Positions 1 to 9,719 of a stretch of 64,000 nucleotides of DNA are shown in pieces. This DNA comes from an uncultured Erythrobacter sp. (GTDB taxonomy: Bacteria; Pseudomonadota; Alphaproteobacteria; Sphingomonadales; Sphingomonadaceae), in assembly GCF_947502395.1 (NCBI RefSeq), contig NZ_CANMZM010000003.1, positions 124,001 through 188,000 of the forward strand. Direction: 5' to 3'. The notes beneath the pieces are model-generated. The model was not told the origin of the DNA, ran no database searches, and saw only the letters and a program-made list of their open reading frames with translations. Each line of letters starts with the position of its first letter. Position 1 is the stretch's first letter. The position numbers were made by a program, and so were the translations under genes.

Positions 1-925
<925 letters not shown>

Positions 926-1816
926 CTACTCACTATTGGGTGCGGCGGCCGCTTTGTATGGCAAGACTTCAAGATCGTTCCGTTCCAACTGGGCCAAAAC
1001 TTCTTCCCAGCCCCATTTCGTTCGCCAACCCATCTGTGCCTGAGCAGCGCCGGGATCGTAAACCCGATCGATTGATCGCGGCAGATCCCAACCGCGAGTG
1101 GCGAATGCTCTGGCGAGTTTGGGAGCTCGTGCCCGGATGATGGCGGGGGCATCGCTTACAAGTCCTTCGCAGTCCTCGCGGGTGAAGGGTGTTGCCCCCG
1201 ATAAAATGAACCGCGTGAAAGCTGGTCCCTTATGGTCAAGCGCAAGTCTGTGCCCTTCTCCCACATCACGAGCATCCACGCCGCGATGAAGGCGGTAGGT
1301 TGCCATAAGGGCTGCATTCTCAGGAAAGCAGCGCGACATGCGCAGCACGCGAACCGGCAGGTCAATAGTTGCCAACGCTTCCAGACGCTCTTCGCCAGCA
1401 AGTTTGCTGCGGTGGTAGATGCTCTTGGGCAAGGGGGCGGTCGTCTCATCGACCCATGTGCAGTTCGCTGGCACAATCGCGTGACCATAAAGCGCGGTGG
1501 TAGAGGTGTAGACGTAGCGTCCAACTCCACTCGCGCGCGCCCATTCATAGAGTTGCCCGGTCGCCTGTACATTGACGCGTTCAAACTCATCATCGGAGAC
1601 TTCGCCTACATGCGGCGCGTGGGGGCCAGCAGTGTGAATGACTGCATCCGCGCTTTCCAGCAGCGGTCGCATTGTCCCCTCATCAGCGCAGTCACCCATT
1701 ACCTGCGTTGTTGAGAAGGCATGAGTATCAACGCCAATCACCTCATGCTCGGGAGCAAGACTGCCGAAGATGGCGCGACCAATGCGGCCCGAGGAACCGG
1801 TGAGGATGATCTTCAT
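926..1816 (-). CDS. NAD-dependent epimerase/dehydratase family protein
   Basis: Extended short-chain dehydrogenase/reductase, 296 residues. The N-terminus MKIILTGSSGRIGRAIFG is the Rossmann nucleotide-binding motif (TGxxGxxG), and a YHRSK sequence near residue 140 fits the catalytic YxxxK. The chosen ATG at 1816 puts the Rossmann strand at the very start; a longer frame running to 1900 overlaps the upstream gene and adds non-homologous residues. It follows the phosphotransferase gene by 37 nt, probably in one transcript. The substrate (nucleotide sugar or other) cannot be read from sequence. Confidence 0.85.
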   Translation of the reverse strand: MKIILTGSSGRIGRAIFGSLAPEHEVIGVDTHAFSTTQVMGDCADEGTMRPLLESADAVIHTAGPHAPHVGEVSDDEFERVNVQATGQLYEWARASGVGRYVYTSTTALYGHAIVPANCTWVDETTAPLPKSIYHRSKLAGEERLEALATIDLPVRVLRMSRCFPENAALMATYRLHRGVDARDVGEGHRLALDHKGPAFTRFILSGATPFTREDCEGLVSDAPAIIRARAPKLARAFATRGWDLPRSIDRVYDPGAAQAQMGWRTKWGWEEVLAQLERNDLEVLPYKAAAAPNSE

Positions 1817-1853
1817 GTGGTGGGTCTTGCCACAATCATACTGGTGCGGAAAG

Positions 1854-2738
1854 CTATCTGATGATCTTCGTTGTCGCCTCTCGAATAGAGGCACGCGCAA
1901 CCATTCGCATCGATGCTACCCGTTCGGGGGGTAATCCCCAATTCCCCATGCTTTGAACTCCTGAAGCCGCGACATAGGCCTGCCAAAGCGCAAACCGGAA
2001 TGGGTCGACTGGCAAAGCTTTTTGGTAGGATTCGCTAAACTGGGCCGCGCCCTCTTGACCGTAGAGATAGCTTAGTTCGAGGCACGCGCAGGCCACATCA
2101 GAGATCGGATCGCCAAGGCCAGCATCCTCCCAATCGATCACCGCTGCGACAGCATTATTTTTCCAGATGATATTCTGCGGCCAGTAATCTCCGTGGAGCA
2201 GCGAAATTCGACTGGTTGATGGACAATCGCCGAGCAAACGCAAGGCTGCTCGTAACCGGTCCCATTCAGCATCTTCTCCCAGAAAGCCAAGCAGCTCCGG
2301 CACTGGGTCACTCCGTGGCGGAAGCGCAGGAAGAGCCGCGGTGTCTGATTGATGAATCGCGACCAATTGTTGCGCCATCGCGTCAATGCGCTCACCCACG
2401 CAGTCTGAGGGAATCTCAGTTGAGCCCTCGACATACTCGAGCAGCACATAAGGGTGCTCCAAGATCGCATTGCTTTCGTCCTTGTCCAGCGGTTCCGGAA
2501 CCGGAAGGCTGGCCGAGGCTAAAGCGCGCAGCAAATCAAATTCAGTGCCTAGAGGAAGGCCACAGTGCCGTTTCCCGTGCGCGCGCAAAACAAGTTTTCG
2601 CGGCGTGCCATCCGCAAGAATGAGTTCCAAAAGTGACACATCGGCGCTAACACCGCCGGCGAGAGCGCTAAATGACTGAAGCTGTGCTCCAGGAAAGTGG
2701 TGCGCGATCAACCGCTCAAGGGTTCGCTTAGCGGTCAC
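1854..2738 (-). CDS. phosphotransferase of the APH/choline kinase fold
   Basis: 294-residue protein of the aminoglycoside phosphotransferase/kinase-like fold. Visible motifs are the catalytic loop LLHGDYWPQNIIW (near residue 180) and the metal-binding VIDWEDAGLGDP about 15 residues later. The N-terminal lobe carries LVLRAHG, a likely nucleotide-binding lysine/arginine region. Such proteins phosphorylate small molecules such as sugars, choline or macrolides; nothing here points to antibiotic resistance specifically. It starts 7 nt after the aroC stop and is probably co-transcribed with aroC and the epimerase gene. Confidence 0.8.
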   Translation of the reverse strand: MTAKRTLERLIAHHFPGAQLQSFSALAGGVSADVSLLELILADGTPRKLVLRAHGKRHCGLPLGTEFDLLRALASASLPVPEPLDKDESNAILEHPYVLLEYVEGSTEIPSDCVGERIDAMAQQLVAIHQSDTAALPALPPRSDPVPELLGFLGEDAEWDRLRAALRLLGDCPSTSRISLLHGDYWPQNIIWKNNAVAAVIDWEDAGLGDPISDVACACLELSYLYGQEGAAQFSESYQKALPVDPFRFALWQAYVAASGVQSMGNWGLPPERVASMRMVARASIREATTKIIR

Positions 2739-2745
2739 ATCCGCC

Positions 2746-3831
2746 TCAACCCATTTGCGCGCGGTGCAGCAATTTTTGATCGGCCAGCACCAGCGCCATC
2801 ATTGCTTCGACCACTGGAGCGCCCCTAATGCCTACACAGGGGTCATGCCGGCCTTTGGTGCGCACTTGTGTCGCCTCCCCGTCAGAGGTGACGGTGTCGA
2901 CAGGTGTCAGGATTGAAGAGGTTGGCTTAAACGCGACCCGGCACACCACAGGCTGACCCGTGGAAATGCCGCCAGCCGTACCGCCTGCATGATTGCTGGC
3001 ATAGACGGGTTTGCCGTCTTCACCCGGCGTCATTGCATCGGCATTTTGCTCACCCGTCAGGCGGGCTGCTTCAAAACCATCGCCAATCTCAATGCCCTTC
3101 GTCGCGTTGATCGTCATCATGGCTGCGGCAAGCTCGCTGTCTAGTTTCGCGTAAACAGGCGCGCCCCATCCTGCCGGGACACCTTCTGCCACGCACTCGA
3201 CCACCGCGCCCAATGACGAGCCACTTTTGCGCGCACCATCAACCAATTCCTCCCAGCGCTTGGCAGCCCAACTGTCAGGGCAGAAGAAGGGGTTCTTGGT
3301 GATGTTCTCATAGATAATCGCATCGCGGTCGATTGTGTCGCCGCCGATTTCGCAGACGAATGCCGTGATTTTGACCTCGGGGATAACCAACCGTGCGATT
3401 GCGCCAGCGGCCACGCGTGCGGCGGTCTCCCGCGCACTCGATCGGCCGCCACCGCGATAATCGCGAATGCCGTATTTGGCATCATAGGTGTAATCGGCGT
3501 GGCCCGGACGGTAGCTTTTGGCGATCTCTGAATAGTCTTTTGAGCGCTGATCGGTGTTCTCGATCATCAGATGAATCGGCGTGCCCGTTGTGACCTGTTC
3601 GCCCGCATCATCGGTAAAAACGCCTGACAAGATGCGAACCTGATCCGCTTCCTGCCGCTGTGTGGTGTATTTGCTTTGCCCCGGACGGCGCGCATTCATA
3701 TAGGGCTGAATGTCCTTCTCGGTAAGCGGGATATTCGGCGGGCAGCCGTCAATAATCGCGCCCAATCCCGGCCCGTGGCTCTCTCCCCAAGTGGTAAAGC
3801 GGAAGACCCGCCCGAAGGTGTTATAACTCAT
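2746..3831 (-). CDS. aroC: chorismate synthase
   Basis: Converts 5-enolpyruvylshikimate-3-phosphate to chorismate, the last shikimate-pathway step, using reduced FMN. At 361 residues it has the usual length. It starts [20 protein letters not shown], matching the family's first signature (GESHG). [20 protein letters not shown] and [18 protein letters not shown] follow near residues 108-145. First gene of an apparent aroC-phosphotransferase-epimerase transcript, divergent from ruvA. With pheA at 38-39 kb the window holds two aromatic-pathway genes, in separate operons. Confidence 0.97.
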   Translation of the reverse strand: MSYNTFGRVFRFTTWGESHGPGLGAIIDGCPPNIPLTEKDIQPYMNARRPGQSKYTTQRQEADQVRILSGVFTDDAGEQVTTGTPIHLMIENTDQRSKDYSEIAKSYRPGHADYTYDAKYGIRDYRGGGRSSARETAARVAAGAIARLVIPEVKITAFVCEIGGDTIDRDAIIYENITKNPFFCPDSWAAKRWEELVDGARKSGSSLGAVVECVAEGVPAGWGAPVYAKLDSELAAAMMTINATKGIEIGDGFEAARLTGEQNADAMTPGEDGKPVYASNHAGGTAGGISTGQPVVCRVAFKPTSSILTPVDTVTSDGEATQVRTKGRHDPCVGIRGAPVVEAMMALVLADQKLLHRAQMG

Positions 3832-3974
3832 AAGGGCAAGCCAATAGCGCGTGAGGACCTTTTGTCGAGAGGATCACTTGCGCAAAACGGCCAGTTGGCT
3901 CTGGCGCTTGCCGGGCGTTTCCTTCAAGAACAAAACGCGCTCAAGCCGCTAAGCGGTAGCGCCAAGGAAGACGT

Positions 3975-4583
3975 ATGATTGCAAAGCTTTCCGGCAGGCT
4001 GGATTCCATTGGCGAGGATTGGGCCATCGTCGATGTGCAAGGCGTGGGCTATCTGGTCCACTGCTCTGCGCGCACCTTGTCGGCTTTGGGCGAGGTGGGC
4101 GAGGGCTGCACGGTCCACACCGATATGCAGGTGTCGGAGAACGACATGCGCCTGCTTGGCTTTGCCCAAAGTGCAGAGCGCGATTGGTTCCGCCTTTTGA
4201 CACAAGTGCAGGGCGTGGGCTCCAAGGTGGGCTTGGCGATCCTCTCCGCGCTCTCGACCGGCGAATTGCGCGATGCCTGTGCCAGCGGCGATGCGGCCAG
4301 CGTGGCGCGCGCGAACGGCGTGGGGCCAAAGCTTGCGGGGCGGATCGTCAATGAGCTGAAGGACAAGGCAGGCGCGCTTCCAGGTGGCGGTATGGCTGGC
4401 GCTGGCGTGGGCGGTGCAGCTCCCAAAGGCGGCGCGAGCGCAGATGCGGTTAGCGCTTTGGAGAACCTCGGGTTTAAGCCAGCGATTGCGGCGCATGCGG
4501 TGTTGCGGGCGGTGGAGGAACTGGGCGAGGGTGCGAGCGAGGGCGACTTGATCCGCGTGGCGCTGAAGAAGGCGGCTGGGTGA
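3975..4583 (+). CDS. ruvA: Holliday junction branch migration protein RuvA
   Basis: 202-residue DNA-binding subunit of the RuvAB branch-migration motor; it binds four-way junctions and loads RuvB. The start [12 protein letters not shown] is the typical OB-fold N-terminus. Two helix-hairpin-helix motifs ([16 protein letters not shown] near 76 and [16 protein letters not shown] near 112) and a C-terminal three-helix domain with ALENLGFKP follow. A Gly/Ala-rich linker (about 136-158) separates domains II and III. In most proteobacteria ruvB follows directly; here about 930 nt with a GIY-YIG gene, repeats and an unknown gene intervene. Confidence 0.96.
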   Translation: MIAKLSGRLDSIGEDWAIVDVQGVGYLVHCSARTLSALGEVGEGCTVHTDMQVSENDMRLLGFAQSAERDWFRLLTQVQGVGSKVGLAILSALSTGELRDACASGDAASVARANGVGPKLAGRIVNELKDKAGALPGGGMAGAGVGGAAPKGGASADAVSALENLGFKPAIAAHAVLRAVEELGEGASEGDLIRVALKKAAG

Positions 4584-4604
4584 TGGGAGGCCACACCCTT
4601 ACTC

Positions 4605-4632
4605 GTCATCCTGGACTTGTTTCAGGATCCAT
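4605..4632 (+). repeat. REP-like palindromic repeat, copy 1
   Basis: Begins GTCATCCTGGACTTGTTTC and ends CAGGATCCAT. The core CCTG...CAGG can form a short hairpin. It is near-identical, in opposite orientation, to the copy at 4978-5005, and resembles the third copy at 5037-5064. It overlaps the 3' end of the GIY-YIG gene. Confidence 0.75.
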
Positions 4633-4957
4633 CCTGCCTCCCACTCTGTTCCAGCGGAGGCAAGCCGAGCCCGACGGTCAGGTCATGCCAATCGGGGTTC
4701 TCGCTCTCGATCAAATTGATCTTCCATTGGCGTCGCCAATTCTTGAGCTGTTTCTCCCGTGTGATCGCGGAGGGCATGTCGCCAAACATCTCATATCGAA
4801 CGAGCCGGTGGACTTTGTGTCGCGAAGTGAAGCCCTCGACGGCGCCCTCACGGTTCTGCCAAAGCCGTTTGATCAGGTCGCTTGTGACACCGATGTAGAG
4901 CGTCCCGTAGGGTTTGCTGGCAAGGATATAGACGCACGGGTTCCGCTCAATGGGCAT
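4622..4957 (-). CDS. GIY-YIG nuclease-family protein (UvrC/Slx1-like single domain)
   Basis: 111-residue single-domain protein. The N-terminal stretch CVYILASKPYGTLYIGVTSD carries the two signature strands (here VYI and YIG), followed by a conserved arginine (LIKR). EKQLKNWRRQWKINLIE further on matches the small GIY-YIG proteins common in alphaproteobacteria. It is encoded on the strand opposite to ruvA and ruvB and sits between REP-like palindromes, suggesting it arrived as a mobile unit. Family known, cellular role unknown; a DNA-nicking activity linked to the repeats is inference. Confidence 0.88.
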   Translation of the reverse strand: MPIERNPCVYILASKPYGTLYIGVTSDLIKRLWQNREGAVEGFTSRHKVHRLVRYEMFGDMPSAITREKQLKNWRRQWKINLIESENPDWHDLTVGLGLPPLEQSGRQDGS

Positions 4958-4977
4958 GGCTCAGAGCGTTACGCGAA

Positions 4978-5005
4978 ATGGACCCTGAAACAAGTTCAGG
5001 GTGAC
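4978..5005 (-). repeat. REP-like palindromic repeat, copy 2 (inverted)
   Basis: On the minus strand it reads GTCACCCTGAACTTGTTTC then CAGGGTCCAT, with a CCCTGAA/TTCAGGG hairpin. It lies 20 nt upstream of the GIY-YIG start codon and, with the copy at 4605, brackets that gene as an inverted pair. Confidence 0.75.
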
Positions 5006-5036
5006 GAAATTGGCAAAGCATCCCGATTAAAACCCC

Positions 5037-5064
5037 GTCATGCTGAACTCGTTTCAGTATCCAT
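5037..5064 (+). repeat. REP-like palindromic repeat, copy 3
   Basis: Reads GTCATGCTGAACTCGTTTC then CAGTATCCAT; its core (CTGAAC...TTCAG) is more diverged than in copies 1 and 2. It lies 27 nt upstream of the next gene start at 5092. Confidence 0.65.
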
Positions 5065-5091
5065 TTGTCAGCTTGATGCGGAGAGAACGGG

Positions 5092-5520
5092 ATGAAGTTC
5101 CTCCGCAAACAATCAGCCACTCAAGCCTTTGAAAAAGAGCTCATGGAACTCTTGATCGGATTGTATGTCCGATTGGAGAGAGATACCAGCCAGTGGTCTG
5201 TTCTTATTGGCCAAGACTTTGTTATAACAACGCTCAGCTGGCGTTTGATTGGTGCAAAGAGCATCATCGTTACGGACGAAGACGATGGCCATAAGTTCGG
5301 CCTACCTGAACCAGTCGATGCAAAAGTGCAGGCTAACGACGCGCTGAACGGATACGTGATAAGTAGACTGGACATTGATCGAAAGACCGGAGATTTGAGC
5401 ATTCAAGTGGGCGATGGGCTAATCTTCCAGATAGTTTCTTCATCAAGCGGGTACGAAATCTGGCAGGTATATCGCAAAGGTGAGTTCTTCGGTGTCGTTG
5501 GAAGTGGGGGGCTATATTGA
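5092..5520 (+). CDS. protein of unknown function between ruvA and ruvB
   Basis: 142 residues, soluble, no signal peptide or membrane segment. I do not recognise the family. The middle has alternating hydrophobic strands ([36 protein letters not shown]), suggesting a small beta-rich fold. The ATG at 5092 has a GGAGAGAACGGG ribosome site. Its stop codon overlaps the ruvB TTG start by 4 nt, so it is translationally coupled to ruvB despite apparently being an insertion into ruvAB. Confidence 0.7.
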   Translation: MKFLRKQSATQAFEKELMELLIGLYVRLERDTSQWSVLIGQDFVITTLSWRLIGAKSIIVTDEDDGHKFGLPEPVDAKVQANDALNGYVISRLDIDRKTGDLSIQVGDGLIFQIVSSSSGYEIWQVYRKGEFFGVVGSGGLY

Positions 5521-6563
5521 CCGACGCTGACCCACCCATCCACTCAGGCGAGAACCAGCCCGGCGATCCGGACACAGCTCTGCGCCCAAAGCGCCTCGCT
5601 GAATTCATTGGTCAGGAGAGCGCCAAGGACAACCTCTCGGTCTTCATCGCCAGCGCTAAAGCTCGCGGGGAGGCGATGGATCACACCTTGTTCCATGGGC
5701 CGCCGGGGCTTGGAAAGACCACGCTTGCTCAGATCGTCGCGGGCGAGCTGGGTGTGGGTTTTCGCTCTACGTCAGGCCCCGTGATCGCCAAGGCCGGAGA
5801 CCTTGCAGCGCTGCTCACAAACCTTGAGCCCCACGACGTCCTTTTCATCGACGAAATTCACCGATTGAACCCGGTGGTGGAGGAGGTGCTCTACCCCGCG
5901 ATGGAGGACCGCGCGCTCGACATCATCATCGGGGAAGGGCCTTCTGCGCGCAGTGTTCGGATCGACTTGCCGCCCTTCACTTTGATCGGCGCGACCACCC
6001 GCCAAGGGCTGCTGACAACGCCTTTACGCGACCGTTTCGGCATCCCCGTGCGCCTCCAGTTTTACTCCCATGATGAACTTGATTTGGTGGTGACGCGTGC
6101 AGCGAACCTGCTGGGGTTGGACATTGAGCCTGCAGGCGCGCGTGAGATTGCGCGTCGCTCGCGCGGGACGCCGCGTGTGGCAGGTCGCTTGCTCCGGCGG
6201 GTGAGAGACTTTGCTCAAGTGGCAGGGCAAAGCACCGTCACGCAGGCAATCGCCGACAATGCGCTGACCCGGCTTGAGATCGACCGGCTGGGACTGGACG
6301 CGATGGACCGGCGGTATCTCACTATGATTGCGACCACTTACAAAGGCGGTCCCGTGGGCGCAGCGGCGCTGACCGCAGGGCTCGCCGAGCAACGCGACAC
6401 GGTCGAAGAAGTGATCGAGCCCTACCTTATTCAGTTGGGTCTAATTGCACGAACAGAGCGTGGCCGTATGCTTAATGATGCCGGGTGGGAGCACCTTGAA
6501 ATGGCCAAACCGATTCTTCGCGGGAACCCCACGCAGAGCGGCCTGTTCGATGAAAACGGCTAA
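5517..6563 (+). CDS. ruvB: Holliday junction branch migration ATPase RuvB
   Basis: 348-residue AAA+ motor that, with RuvA, drives branch migration. Starts at a TTG ([19 protein letters not shown]) whose first bases overlap the preceding stop. Walker [15 protein letters not shown], Walker [18 protein letters not shown], sensor-1 GATTR, arginine-finger region [11 protein letters not shown] and the C-terminal winged-helix domain ([17 protein letters not shown]) are all present and in order. Full length and intact, although separated from ruvA. Confidence 0.97.
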   Translation: MTDADPPIHSGENQPGDPDTALRPKRLAEFIGQESAKDNLSVFIASAKARGEAMDHTLFHGPPGLGKTTLAQIVAGELGVGFRSTSGPVIAKAGDLAALLTNLEPHDVLFIDEIHRLNPVVEEVLYPAMEDRALDIIIGEGPSARSVRIDLPPFTLIGATTRQGLLTTPLRDRFGIPVRLQFYSHDELDLVVTRAANLLGLDIEPAGAREIARRSRGTPRVAGRLLRRVRDFAQVAGQSTVTQAIADNALTRLEIDRLGLDAMDRRYLTMIATTYKGGPVGAAALTAGLAEQRDTVEEVIEPYLIQLGLIARTERGRMLNDAGWEHLEMAKPILRGNPTQSGLFDENG

Positions 6564-6761
6564 CATTGCGGTTAATTTCGGTTCCAAAACGGGACAGCGA
6601 ACCTGAAAACATCCCCGATCCGCTCCCTTAGGGTGCTGAAGCGGCCTCCGAACATGGTTAACCGCGTTGCGGTGAAGCGAATTACAAGACCATCATAGTT
6701 TTGGATTTGGTGAAGGTGCGGACCGGCTGCGCCTGACCATTACAAGCTAAGGTTCGGTTTT

Positions 6762-8984
6762 ATGTCGATCAAAATGGTAACAGCTAAGCTCGCGGCAACC
6801 GCTGCCGGCGTTGCGCTTCTGCAGGGTGGGGCGGTTCGGATGGCCGAGCCGATGAACACCGATGAGCCACGTTTCGCCTCCGATGCGGATGGCAAGCTTG
6901 TGGACTCCAAAGCGCTCCCCGTGGCTCAGCCGATCGGCGAGCCGCGTTATCTAAAGACGCAAGGGGTGGCTCAGCCACGTTACGTGAAGACGGACCGTGC
7001 CCGCGAATTGCCGCCTCTTCCTGAGGTGGAGCCTGACCGTCGTCGTCGCATTGTTGAGCGCACCATTGAGTGCCAACCAGTGCCGGGCGGCTACGCGCCT
7101 TCAGGTGCGACTGGTGCGGTTGCCGGTTCCGCACCTCTGCCCGACGGCGCAGTCAACGCCTATTTCGATGACGCGGAATGCCCACCGATTGCCCAGGTCG
7201 CATATGCGCCTGCTCCGCTTCCACCCCTTCCGCCTATCCGCGGCGGCGGTGGCGGCTTTGGCGGTCCAATCGCTGTTGGTGGCGGGCTCGGCGGATTTGG
7301 TGGTGGTTTCGGAGGAGGTTTCCTAGGCGGTTTCTTTGGCGGCGGAGGCGGCGGTGGATCGTCTTCGGGCGATGTCTCTATCTCAACCACAACCGGAGGG
7401 TCAGGTGGTTCTGGCGGTTCTAGCACCAGCACCAGCGGCGGCAGCACCAGCACCGGTGGCGCCAGCACATCGGGTGATGTGAGCACCTCAGGCGGTACAA
7501 GCTCGGGCGGAACGCCGACAAGCACGACGACAACGACGACGACAACCACTACCTCAGGGAATGTATCGTCCTCAGGTAATGTCTCAAGCTCGACCACTTC
7601 GGGCAACGTTTCAACTTCGACTTCGGGCAACGTTTCAACTTCGACTTCGGGCAATGTTTCGAGCACTACGTCGACGACCTCTGGCAACGTCTCAAGTTCC
7701 ACGACTTCAGGGAATGTGTCGAGTACATCGACGACCTCAGGAAACGTATCGAGTACGTCTACGACCTCGGGGAATGTATCGAGCACGAGCAGCACGTCGG
7801 GCAATGTCTCAAGCACGAGCACGACCTCCGGCAACGTGTCGAGTACAAGCACGACATCCGGCAACATCTCCAGCACGTCAGGCAATGTCTCGAGCACCAG
7901 CACCGGTGGAGGCTCATCGTCGAGTTCTTCCTCCTCGTCCTCCAGTAGTTCGTCCTCATCAAGCTCTTCGAGCGGCGGTAGTTCGGGCAATATGGGCGGG
8001 ACCAGCTCTGGTAACATGGACGGCACTAGCGGAGGCTCAGGTTCGTCTTCCTCCAGCAGCAGCTCTTCTTCCTCGTCGAGCTCTTCAGGCGGGAGCAGTG
8101 GTGGCAACACCAGTGGGGGTTCAGGCTCCTCATCGTCTTCCAGCTCAAGCTCTTCTTCGAGCAGCTCGTCTTCTTCGGGCGGCGGAAGTTCAGGCGGTGC
8201 GACCAGCGGCGGCAGCTCGGGCAACTTCAGCAGCTCAACCAGCTCGTCCAGCAGCTCCTCGTCGAGTTCTTCGTCATCGTCTTCGGGCGGTGCAAGCTCC
8301 GGCGGCTCGAGCAGCTTTGGTGGCAGTTCTTCGTCTTCGAGCTCAAGCTCTTCTTCGAGCAGCAGTAGCTCTTCTGGCGGTGCATCGAGCACAACATCAG
8401 GCGGCACTTCCGGGCATCCTGGTGGCAGCACCGGCGGTTCAACCAGCTTTGGCGGCTCGTCCTCATCCAGCTCAGGCTCCTCCTCATCAAGCGGCAGTTC
8501 TTCAGGCGGCTCCGGCGGTTCTAGCAGCTTTGGCGGCAGCTCAGGCTCCTCGTCTTCGTCTAGTTCAAGCTCTTCCTCGAGCAGCAGCTCGTCGGGCGGT
8601 TCTGGTGGTTCAACCAGCTTTGGCGGTAGTTCCAGCTCTTCGTCTTCTGGCTCAAGTTCGTCGTCCAGCAGCAGTTCGGGTGGCACATCTGGAGGCTCAA
8701 CGAGTACTTCTTCCAGTGGCAGCTCAAGCTCCTCGACTTCGACCAGCTCGGGCGGAAGCACGAGCTTTGGCGGAACAACCTCGACCTCAGGTTCTTCGTC
8801 AAGCAGCTCAAGCTCTAGTTCTTCAAGCTCCAGTTCAAGTGGCGGCACATCGACCAGCAGCGGCGGCACCGACGTTCCAGCTCCGCCAATGATGATCCTG
8901 TTTGGCCTTGCCGCAGGTGCGATCCTTTCGCGCAGAGCACTCGGCAAAAAGATGGCCGGTGGAAGTCAAGGTGCCGAAGTCTAA
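6762..8984 (+). CDS. giant Ser/Gly/Thr low-complexity exported protein with VPxP-type C-terminal sorting signal
   Basis: 740 residues. Positions 1-30 look like an export signal (LAATAAGVALLQGGAV). Residues 40-170 are Pro/charged with the repeated phrase QPRY.KT, then a glycine-rich block (about 160-200). From about 200 to 705 the chain is almost only Ser, Gly and Thr, with at least ten TSGNVSS-type repeats and pure serine runs of 15-20. The C-terminus TDVPAPPMMILFGLAAGAIL then SRRALGKK has the PEP-CTERM layout: short V-P-x-P motif, one membrane helix, basic tail. Serines use mixed TCN and AGY codons, so the tract is kept at protein level. Probably surface-anchored and possibly glycosylated (inference). 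Confidence 0.8.
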   Translation: MSIKMVTAKLAATAAGVALLQGGAVRMAEPMNTDEPRFASDADGKLVDSKALPVAQPIGEPRYLKTQGVAQPRYVKTDRARELPPLPEVEPDRRRRIVERTIECQPVPGGYAPSGATGAVAGSAPLPDGAVNAYFDDAECPPIAQVAYAPAPLPPLPPIRGGGGGFGGPIAVGGGLGGFGGGFGGGFLGGFFGGGGGGGSSSGDVSISTTTGGSGGSGGSSTSTSGGSTSTGGASTSGDVSTSGGTSSGGTPTSTTTTTTTTTTSGNVSSSGNVSSSTTSGNVSTSTSGNVSTSTSGNVSSTTSTTSGNVSSSTTSGNVSSTSTTSGNVSSTSTTSGNVSSTSSTSGNVSSTSTTSGNVSSTSTTSGNISSTSGNVSSTSTGGGSSSSSSSSSSSSSSSSSSSSGGSSGNMGGTSSGNMDGTSGGSGSSSSSSSSSSSSSSSGGSSGGNTSGGSGSSSSSSSSSSSSSSSSSGGGSSGGATSGGSSGNFSSSTSSSSSSSSSSSSSSSGGASSGGSSSFGGSSSSSSSSSSSSSSSSSGGASSTTSGGTSGHPGGSTGGSTSFGGSSSSSSGSSSSSGSSSGGSGGSSSFGGSSGSSSSSSSSSSSSSSSSGGSGGSTSFGGSSSSSSSGSSSSSSSSSGGTSGGSTSTSSSGSSSSSTSTSSGGSTSFGGTTSTSGSSSSSSSSSSSSSSSSGGTSTSSGGTDVPAPPMMILFGLAAGAILSRRALGKKMAGGSQGAEV

Positions 8985-9013
8985 ACGCTCCTAAAAGGGC
9001 GGCTAACAAAAAA

Positions 9014-9045
9014 GGCGGCTTTCCAACTCGGGAAGCCGCCTCTTT
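9014..9045 (+). terminator. intrinsic terminator after the Ser/Gly protein gene
   Basis: GGCGGCTTTCC and GGGAAGCCGCC form an 11-bp stem (one G-U pair) with a 5-nt loop, followed by TCTTTT. It lies 29 nt after the stop codon of the low-complexity gene and separates it from the convergent gene at 9069. Confidence 0.85.
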
Positions 9046-9068
9046 TAGTGATGAATTGGAACTCTGAT

Positions 9069-9404
9069 CTAACCGCCAGTGTCTGGCTCTAGGCCTCTGC
9101 CAGAGCGTTGCATGCCCTGCGTCGCATCTCGGCTGCGCTGTCGCATCGATTCCCATTCTTTTTGAGTTCCGCAAAGGCGTTTCTTAAAGCGAGAACCGAC
9201 AATGGCAGTCCGACGACAAATGATCTTGTCCTCGTCATTCACAACGGGCTCTTCTGAGACGACCGAGGCCTCTGGCTCGGCGAGCGCGACTTCGGTAACA
9301 TCTGCGGTTCTCTCAGGAGCCGGGGGTGCTTCCGGGGCGGAGACAGGTGGCGCGGCCTGAACTGACGCGAGCAAACCGGCAGTTAAGACTGATGAAATGA
9401 GCAT
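9069..9404 (-). CDS. small exported protein with a conserved CRR...C C-terminal motif
   Basis: 111 residues: a signal peptide (MLISSVLTAGLLASVQA), an acidic Pro/Glu/Ala-rich linker (about 18-57), and a compact C-terminal block with DKIICRRTAIVGSRFKKRLC and TQKEWESMRQRSRD. Two cysteines about 16 apart could form a disulfide. I recall similar short CR...GSR...C...W proteins in sphingomonads, but no function. Monocistronic, convergent with the preceding gene. Confidence 0.75.
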   Translation of the reverse strand: MLISSVLTAGLLASVQAAPPVSAPEAPPAPERTADVTEVALAEPEASVVSEEPVVNDEDKIICRRTAIVGSRFKKRLCGTQKEWESMRQRSRDATQGMQRSGRGLEPDTGG

Positions 9405-9536
9405 TTCGAGTATTCCCCCTAATGAAGTGCCTGATATCTGGCATATGCCAAATCCGTCCTAATTCATTGCTTTCGCAAAACCAGTTGTGTTCGACCAAGT
9501 GTCAATACCTGCGCACCGGTGGTTTCTTAAGCGTCA

Positions 9537-9701
9537 TTACCTCGACGGCGCCCGCAGTTCTCCCGCATTATGCGCTTCAAGGTGAGCGAACTCATACCCA
9601 AAAGGTGCGTTCGACGGTGCGTCCTTTCCATCATTGCCGCTCGGTGCGCAGGCAGAAATTGCCAGCGCCATCAGAGTGCAGAATGTGAGGCGTCTAATCA
9701 T
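9537..9701 (-). CDS. small predicted lipoprotein downstream of aconitase
   Basis: 54-codon gene starting at ATG 9701, 18 nt after the acnA stop on the same strand. The N-terminus MIRRLTFCTLMALAISAC is a basic n-region, a hydrophobic core and a lipobox (ISAC) with the lipidated cysteine at residue 18. The mature part is about 37 polar residues (SGNDGKDAPSNAPFGYEF...). No family recognised. The classic lipoprotein signal and operon position support it; its short length and modest ribosome site are the weak points. Confidence 0.6.
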   Translation of the reverse strand: MIRRLTFCTLMALAISACAPSGNDGKDAPSNAPFGYEFAHLEAHNAGELRAPSR

Positions 9702-9719
9702 AAGTAGAATGCTGGTCCC

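Noticed and set aside
1854..2738. Aminoglycoside resistance enzyme
   Set aside because: Only the general kinase fold is visible and the gene sits in an aroC operon; resistance is not supported.
7550..8870. Repetitive DNA that might suggest a CRISPR array
   Set aside because: The repeats are imperfect, in frame, and coded as TSGNVSS and serine runs; there are no constant repeats with unique spacers and no cas genes.
7160..8947. A 595-codon open frame antisense to the Ser/Gly gene, rich in Glu, Leu and Pro
   Set aside because: Its odd composition is simply the complement of Ser/Gly/Thr codons; it has no ribosome site, no family and no start context.
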